Positions 58,082 to 64,000 of a DNA stretch of 64,000 nt are shown here, one piece after another (position 1 is the stretch's first letter; every line of letters begins with the position of its first letter). The stretch comes from Iris pallida (Eukaryota; Streptophyta; Magnoliopsida; Asparagales; Iridaceae): contig JANAVB010016203.1 of the NCBI GenBank assembly GCA_029216955.1, forward strand, positions 1-64,000. The letters are read 5' to 3'. The position numbers and the translations under genes are program-made. Below the pieces are notes generated by a model. The model did not search any database. It saw only the letters and a list, made by a program, of their open reading frames with translations, and was not told the DNA's origin.

Positions 58082-60540
58082 CTGGGAAGAAAGAAAATTC
58101 TGTATTATTTTTGTGTCCCATAATCCATACGTAGGTTTAGATATAGAACTTCAGGTCTATGAAATTTTGTAGGACAATAAGACAACAACTATTGTTTTGT
58201 TTTCTAAAGTATTGTCAACAATAAATTCCATGAATTCCATTTTCTAGGCAATATATTTATCAATACTTGTAAGAAAAATGGTATTAATCAATATAAATTT
58301 ATTCTAAACATAGAGCTCCAAGTCTATGATAGCTTGTAATACCAATTGGGGTTCCCCCGAGCATTCTAATTAATAATTTGCGGGCGACTGGGTTCCCCTG
58401 GGCATTCTATGCAATATCTGTCATGCATGCACCCAATTGGGTGGTACGAAACTCAAGCATGCAAATAACTTATCTTATGCAAAAAATGATAAAAATTATT
58501 AAAAAAATTCACATAATCCAGTCTTATATCAGGTGAAAGACATCGAAATAATGACATAATGCTTAAGATAATCGTTATAGGAGTAAAGTCAAGACTAGCA
58601 TTTTTCATTTGATGTATAATTGAGTATTTGCATTTCATGTATGGATATTGTACTCGAAAACTTGCAACATAGTTGGTAATAAACTATTCATAATGCACCG
58701 TGATACAACATGGCCATCTCAAGTGCCATCCTTTTTTTTCTTTGTTTGTCCACATTTATAAATATCAGAGTAACAATGATCAAGATATTAAATTCCCATA
58801 TATCATAGTTTTCACATGCAAATTTCAATCTAGATCATCCAATAATAAATCTAAATATTGACAATAAATTCTATCTTTTCTTGAACTATTTAAAATCACC
58901 CACATGTTACTCATCATATTATCACAAATTGACAACATCTCTAATAGTATAATTGTTTAACATAATTCTAGAAATTTTTTTGAGGATCGTGTACATTAAG
59001 TTGTAATGTTACAAGCAATTAGAGAAAATAAAATTATAGAATCAAGTCGACACCAAATTATGTGTCCATCAAAGACTCATTCAAATTAACATTTGATTAT
59101 AATGCCAAAAAGAAGCTGATAAGAAGCAAATTCAATATATAGTAAAGGCATCAAGTTGTTCTCATCACATATTCCTTGTGTGACTCACTTGACACATGTA
59201 GATTAAACACCAGTAACAAATGTAGGAAACAAATTTGATATGAATGAGATCACATTCAGAAATGCCGATCGAATTCTAGAACTCATCTCCTATAATATTT
59301 TTACTAATAAATTTAAAACCATAGTTTCAATTGTTTTTCTTCGTTTATTCCTGTCTAAGTCAATCTTATACAGCTCTGGGACATCCTATTAGTCGATTCG
59401 TCCACGAGGGACGATTTTGTTTTGTTACAACCTCTAGTCTAGAACAAAAGGTCACAACATCAACATTGCTCAAAAATTGTACACCAAATAACTGCATGTA
59501 CCATAATTGATGTAATCATGAACCTCTTTATATACTATGTAACCTGTTTGTGTCTCATATATTAAACCTTGTCAATAGATGATACTTTACCTTCAACATT
59601 TTAAGCTATTGTGGAAGACTTTGTTTGTCACTATTATGGTTCTACTATAGTAGAATATATGAAGCACTGATGACATCTATTAAAGCAACAGACATGCATA
59701 CATGCATCTAGATGAGATTCATTATGCAGTTAACATAAGAAGCTACAAAAAGCTAGTTGACAGTACTGATACGGGAATAAATGAAGTTTTTTTAACTCGT
59801 GATCATCATATGTATTTATTACATATATTGCATGTGTAACCATGTGGCCTGAATTTCTTTATTTTAGGTAATGCCTCCACTATGGTGCAGGTTCAATAGA
59901 ATGTGGTTTCCACATCCTGGAAGGAACAATAACCCGGCAACCTTTCCTAAACTATTCTCCAAAATAAAATATATGGTCAACCAAAATATCAATGGTGTGC
60001 AATCCAAACTGAGCAAACCATACTGTGATCATGTTCTCCGTGTTATGTCTAAGCGAGCATTTTATTCCATAAAAACACGTGATTAAATAAATGTTTTCAT
60101 TTCATATAGTAAAACAGGTAGAACAACGATGAATTTGTATAGTCAAAGATATTAGAACAAACAACATGGACTAAAATATACATATTTTCATGAAGCATAA
60201 GAATCATGTATAATCGACTAAGTAACTTATTCCACTGCTTCAACGTGCACAAAATGGAGTATTTTCTTTCTTGTATATCCAATAACATATCATTCATAAG
60301 CGTTATACCAGGATAAAAATGCATTAGCTATGGTCAGGAATAAATCGTTGCCATTTTAATAAAATAATCACAATAACAATTTTGGAGTTCAAATCATAGT
60401 ACAAAATAGTACAAAATTCTTATCAAAAGAAAAATATTTATGTAATCTATGAACCTGGATGGATTGTTCAATCCAATTTTCTGATCTTTGATCTTTCTCG
60501 GTGGTGGCCTGAAACTCCTCAAGCGATGGTGCTGATAACG
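58082..60540 (-). mobile_element. Long leader of element F with probable extra insertion
   Basis: A copia leader is normally 100-300 bases; this one is 2.4 kb. Close to gag (58300-58345) is a boundary-like spot: an inverted pair ACCAATTGGGG / CCCAATTGGGTGGTA at 58341-58448. Near 60360-60540 lies the authentic leader with the primer region CGTTATCAGCACC. What fills 58350-60360 is AT-rich and unrecognised; the 71-codon frame at 59871 matches nothing I know. Confidence 0.5.
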
Positions 60541-60696
60541 TGTTGTAAAAATAAGAGAGAAAGAGAAGAATATTGGTAGGCAGAAAAGAATGTGAACGTA
60601 GATTTCTCATTGATAACATATATAGAGGGAATGGGATAGAAGTTGTTGTGGATATGGATAAGGGCATCCACATTTGGGTTTATCCAAATCACAACA
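60541..60696 (-). repeat. Element F 5' LTR (156 bp)
   Basis: TGTTGTAAAAATAAGAGAG ... CCAAATCACAACA, same length as the 3' LTR with few differences. Left of it lies the primer motif; right of it AAACT. Confidence 0.9.
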
Positions 60697-61152
60697 AAAC
60701 TGTAATTTTTTACTACTCATTAGACTTTAATTTTAGACTAAAAAAAAAATAAGTTAAAATTAGAAAACTAGAAATTTGTGAAAATAAGGGGGCCACTTGG
60801 CCTTAAACTCGTGGAAGTTGACATGGTGACATATGAGGTGTAACTGAAACCAACATTGGTGAATATGTCATTCTATTATGTTGTGCGAACACTAAGGCCC
60901 TGTTTGATTTGAGAAATCAGAGTCTTAGAAAATGAAAGTGATTTCTTTCACGTGTTTGGATGCCAAAGAAAAAGTGAAGGAAAGGAAACGGATTCCCAAG
61001 AGAGAAAAATAGGAAAAAAAATGGTTCCTCCCATCCACTCAAGGATTCATTTTTTTATTTCTAATGATTTACTTTCCCTCCCATTTTCTTTGACTTTCCA
61101 ATCACCAAAAAAAAATTTTGAAATTACAATTTTCCAAATAAAAGGAACGCCT

Positions 61153-61154
<2 letters not shown>

Positions 61155-61221
<67 letters not shown>
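61155..61221. repeat. (TA)n microsatellite 1 of the SINE cluster
   Basis: Pure AT dinucleotides, directly beside the tail side of SINE copy 1. Similar runs stand at 61395-61493, 61602-61670, 61698-61721, 61828-61892 and 62034-62073. Confidence 0.95.
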
Positions 61222-61224
<3 letters not shown>

Positions 61225-61311
61225 GTAATGGGTAATTGTGGCGAACTCGCCTCCACTGGGGCTTGAACTCCCGACCACTTGGGCCACATGCATCTCTCTT
61301 AACCACTAGGC
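61222..61311 (-). mobile_element. tRNA-derived SINE copy 1
   Basis: On the minus strand: A-box-like GCCTAGTGGTTAAG, then GATGCATGTGGCCCAAGTGG and B-box-like GGGAGTTCAAGCCCC, ending ACAATTACCCATTAC before a TA run. These are the internal pol III promoter parts of tRNA-derived SINEs. Confidence 0.75.
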
Positions 61312-61392
61312 TATATATATTAGTGCTGACACAACATAATAGAATGACACATTCACCAAAGTTGATTTCAGTTACACCTCTCTCCCTATATT

Positions 61393-61691
<299 letters not shown>

Positions 61692-61721
61692 AAGAATAAT
61701 ATATATATATATATATATATA

Positions 61722-61825
61722 TGTAAGAAAAATGGTAATTGTGTCGAACGCTCCTACCGAGAATCGATCTCCTGGCCACTTGGGCCACATGCCTCACCAC
61801 TACAACTAGGCTAGAGGGTCATTGG

Positions 61826-61827
<2 letters not shown>
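61722..61827 (-). mobile_element. tRNA-derived SINE copy 3
   Basis: Minus strand: TAGCCTAGTTGTAGTGGTG, CATGTGGCCCAAGTGG, CAGGAGATCGATTCTC, GTAGGAGCG and CAATTACCATTTTTC. More diverged in the B box than copies 1 and 2. Confidence 0.72.
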
Positions 61828-61892
<65 letters not shown>

Positions 61893-61896
<4 letters not shown>

Positions 61897-62028
61897 TCCG
61901 GATCGGGAGCCCCCCTCTTACTGCATCGTTGGATTGAGGGGACGCGGCCGCGGGCCCCACGCCGCCCGCTCGATCCAACGGTGCACTACAGAGGGGGGCT
62001 TTTGGAGGGCTCCCGCTCTTTTGATCCA

Positions 62029-62030
<2 letters not shown>
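61893..62030. mobile_element. Short GC-rich foldback MITE
   Basis: AGCCCCCCTCTTACTGCATC-type arm at 61909-61938 pairs with 61972-62000 (GATCCAACGGTGCACTAC...). The two arms are near-complementary over about 28 bases and flank a GCGGCCGCGGGCCCC centre. It is sandwiched between two (TA)n runs, suggesting insertion into TA repeats. Confidence 0.7.
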
Positions 62031-62033
<3 letters not shown>

Positions 62034-62113
<80 letters not shown>

Positions 62114-62215
62114 TAGGATTAGGGTTTCTAGCGGAGTCCCTTCCAAGGCTCAGGGTGGCAACGGTGGCCAAGACTCTTTGGCCGCCACTACGTGGGATCC
62201 AGGTTCTACATCGAC
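62034..62215. repeat. (TA)n-(TG)n compound microsatellite and short flank
   Basis: AT run followed by about 19 TG dinucleotides, then about 100 bases of ordinary sequence (TTAGGGTTTCTAGC ...) with nothing recognised. Confidence 0.85.
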
Positions 62216-62551
62216 TGTCATGTCCGATTTCGTAGAATCGTTAGTCGTCCTCCGAGTGTGCTGTCATACGAACCTAAGCTGGGATCGCACAAGACGTAGT
62301 CATAATGTTATCTGAAACACAATATCTAGTAGAGTACGCAGAAAAATTGAACACATTTGAGACAGAAGGAATTGTTCTTTTCATTTACAAGACTTTATTA
62401 CAATCGTTACCGTGCGGGCTTACAACATGACTCAATTACAAAATGAACGTTGATGAGATAGTCGTTCCATATATTACATCCCTCTATTTACAACAAAATA
62501 TTGTAGCCACCTAGTATGAGGGAAGTCGAGACATATTTCTTGGACTGAATA
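62216..62551 (-). repeat. LTR fragment related to element B
   Basis: TGTCATGTCCGATTTCGTAG followed by GAATCGTTAGTCGTC and CATACGAACCTAAGC matches the first 330 bases of element B's LTRs with more differences than they have between themselves. It stops where LTR H begins at 62552, so it was probably split by that insertion. Confidence 0.82.
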
Positions 62552-64000
62552 TGTAACGCCCCAGTCCTATAATACTTAGGACTAGGTACGTATCCATGCC
62601 AGCTGTATACATACGTAGATACTCCAATATATGGAAACCTCGTATGAATACATAAGCTATAAAATGCAGTAAACCAAGAGTAATCTAATCTCATCCACAA
62701 TGAAGAATAAAAGATATAATCAACTGTAATAAGCCTTTGTACAATACGTTGGGTGGAGACAATTCCACTACCAACAAAATAAGAAAATAAAATACATGAA
62801 AAATGAAATGAGTGGCGAGCGAAGCAAATACGATCCAAATGCAATCATCCTCGAAGAAATGACGATGAACATGGCTAGAGCTAAAGCACCTGCGAAAGAC
62901 AATAGCACACACCTGGGGAGATAACCAGGTCCTCAGAGGGACGTAACAAGACACATAATATCATGCCATATAAACTGAATAAATATTGCTCAAATAAATA
63001 AGTAAATCGAATTATAATGTTCCAATACGCACCTACTGAACGGGCGTACCATCCCCCCAACCAAACAAGGACAGGAGATGGTAAACTAATTCACGGTAAC
63101 GTATCTTCCCATGCTATGAATCCAATATGGTATTCGGACCCCAACAAGGTTCAATACCTTCTCATCGAAGTAGTAAGTCACACCTACAACCAAACAAGGA
63201 CAAGATGTGATGAACTAATCCACGACAAGTTATTGTTCCAAGCCACGGTCAGATACAAGTACCCAAACCAAAAGCACTCGTACCTAACGGATAAAGGTAG
63301 CCTACCGTTCTAAGTGAAATGTAGTTAAGAACAATCCTTCCTACGCATGGGCCCTGGCTGAATAGGATCGACATTGTCCCCCCTTGGACACCAGAGGCCC
63401 CATCAGTAAGAGCATGACGTTCCGCAGAATCGTCAGTGGCCGTCAGTAATCATGGGTCATCAACCCCGTATCTCCAGCGGAGAGTTCGGGTCACAAGGGA
63501 AGTGCATCGAAGCCCATTAAGGAATTTTCCTCCCCGCCCAATGCCTACTGTGTTGTATCCACAACACAAACCACTATAACCGCTAAGTCAAACTAGCATG
63601 CAAACTCTATTAGCGGTTATTCCTATCGCACGGCTTGTACGTACTGGTGGTCAGCCAATCACGCACTTTCGTGTTCTATATGCGACACACAACCTCGTGT
63701 TTCAACCTGTCAAGGCCAATGAATGCAACACACAAGGTGGTCCCTTAAATCTAGGTTTAATTTGTAAGAAAATAATACACAGCAGGAAATCTAAATGAAC
63801 AGTAAGTTCTAACAGTTATGCCATGTATCACAATTTTTTTGCATAAAGAAAATAAATAATGCATAAAATATGAACTAAAATAATTAAATAGCGAATGGCA
63901 AGGTGTCTTGCCTGAGGTCCTTACTGGTGAAATCGACAATCCTGTTGGGTACAGATTAGTCACAGGGCTACACAAGATGAACTCAGACGATGTGACAAAC
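62552..64000 (-). repeat. LTR of element H, running off the window
   Basis: TGTAACGCCCCAGTCC is a typical outer edge of a minus-strand chromovirus LTR. It interrupts the B-like LTR; bases before it are GAATA. There is no primer site on its left, so this would be the 3' LTR. No open frame of interest in the 1.45 kb seen. The other end, interior and target duplication lie beyond 64000. Confidence 0.6.

Larger units (their letters stand above)
60835..61380. repeat. 60-bp inverted repeat arms around SINE and MITE sequences
   Basis: GAGGTGTAACTGAAACC ... at 60835-60894 is matched in reverse complement by 61321-61380 with about 54 of 60 identities. Between the arms lie a MITE-like start (TAAGGCCCTGTTTGATTTG at 60893), a (TA)n run and SINE copy 1. 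The arms may be ends of a DNA transposon that was filled by later insertions, or a local inversion-duplication. Confidence 0.7.

Noticed and set aside
59871..60086. Possible host exon (MPPLWCRFNRMWFPHPG...) after a TTTTAG acceptor-like site
   Set aside because: Seventy-one codons, no recognised domain, no partner exon, and inside the copia leader.

Overview
The window is intergenic DNA from a flowering plant nuclear genome, made almost entirely of nested transposable elements. The evidence is chromovirus and Tat-lineage Ty3/gypsy retrotransposons, a Ty1/copia element with a plant-type UBN2 gag, tRNA-derived SINEs, Tourist-like, Mutator-like and CACTA DNA transposon ends, and very long (TA)n runs. 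I see no host gene, rRNA, canonical tRNA gene or CRISPR array. The species cannot be fixed from the sequence.

Layout, oldest to youngest where it can be read. Element D is a chromovirus on the minus strand with gag and the start of protease at 35193-36526 and its 5' LTR from 36814. Element A is plus strand with LTRs of about 4.35 kb: the 5' LTR is 1-3101, the non-coding interior 3102-5115, and the 3' LTR 5116-7471 plus 33198-35192. A landed in D's protease. Element C (7472-33192, minus) landed inside A's 3' LTR with a perfect CGTAT target duplication; it has three LTRs and two interiors of about 3 kb without coding capacity. Element E (18214-31726, minus) landed inside C's third LTR with ATTTC duplicated. 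E is a Tat-lineage element recognised by its archaeal-type RNase H and an Arg-type primer site. Element B (38873-46888, minus) is a Tekay-like chromovirus with a chromodomain; it sits inside D's LTR.

From 47.5 kb on: a CACTA end containing a Mutator-like element, a Tourist-like MITE, and a copia element F (49822-60696, AAACT duplication, 156-bp LTRs, gag only). F is split by G, a single LTR of about 5 kb (50293-55290). Then follow a cluster of SINEs, MITEs and (TA)n, an LTR fragment related to B, and the start of one more LTR (H) running off the window.

The most interesting object is inside E. Opposite to gag-pol lies what looks like a complete plus-strand gene: TATA box at 19271, four exons joined by three phase-1 introns that keep one reading frame, and a poly(A) signal at 24127. 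It encodes a protein of roughly 1.39 k residues with a possible plant-mobile-domain-like core and a C-terminal coiled coil, now broken by stops and shifts. A second short plus-strand unit follows at 24717, with the same ten-base TATA sequence as the LTR promoter, and it meets the sense pol transcript at an 18-bp palindromic poly(A) site. Antisense ORFs are known in Tat-lineage elements; the spliced structure, the shared TATA decamer and the palindromic terminator are the parts worth checking.

Gag-pol frames in B and E are disabled mainly by in-frame stops that are each one C-to-T change from a Gln or Arg codon, as expected for long-methylated, silenced DNA.
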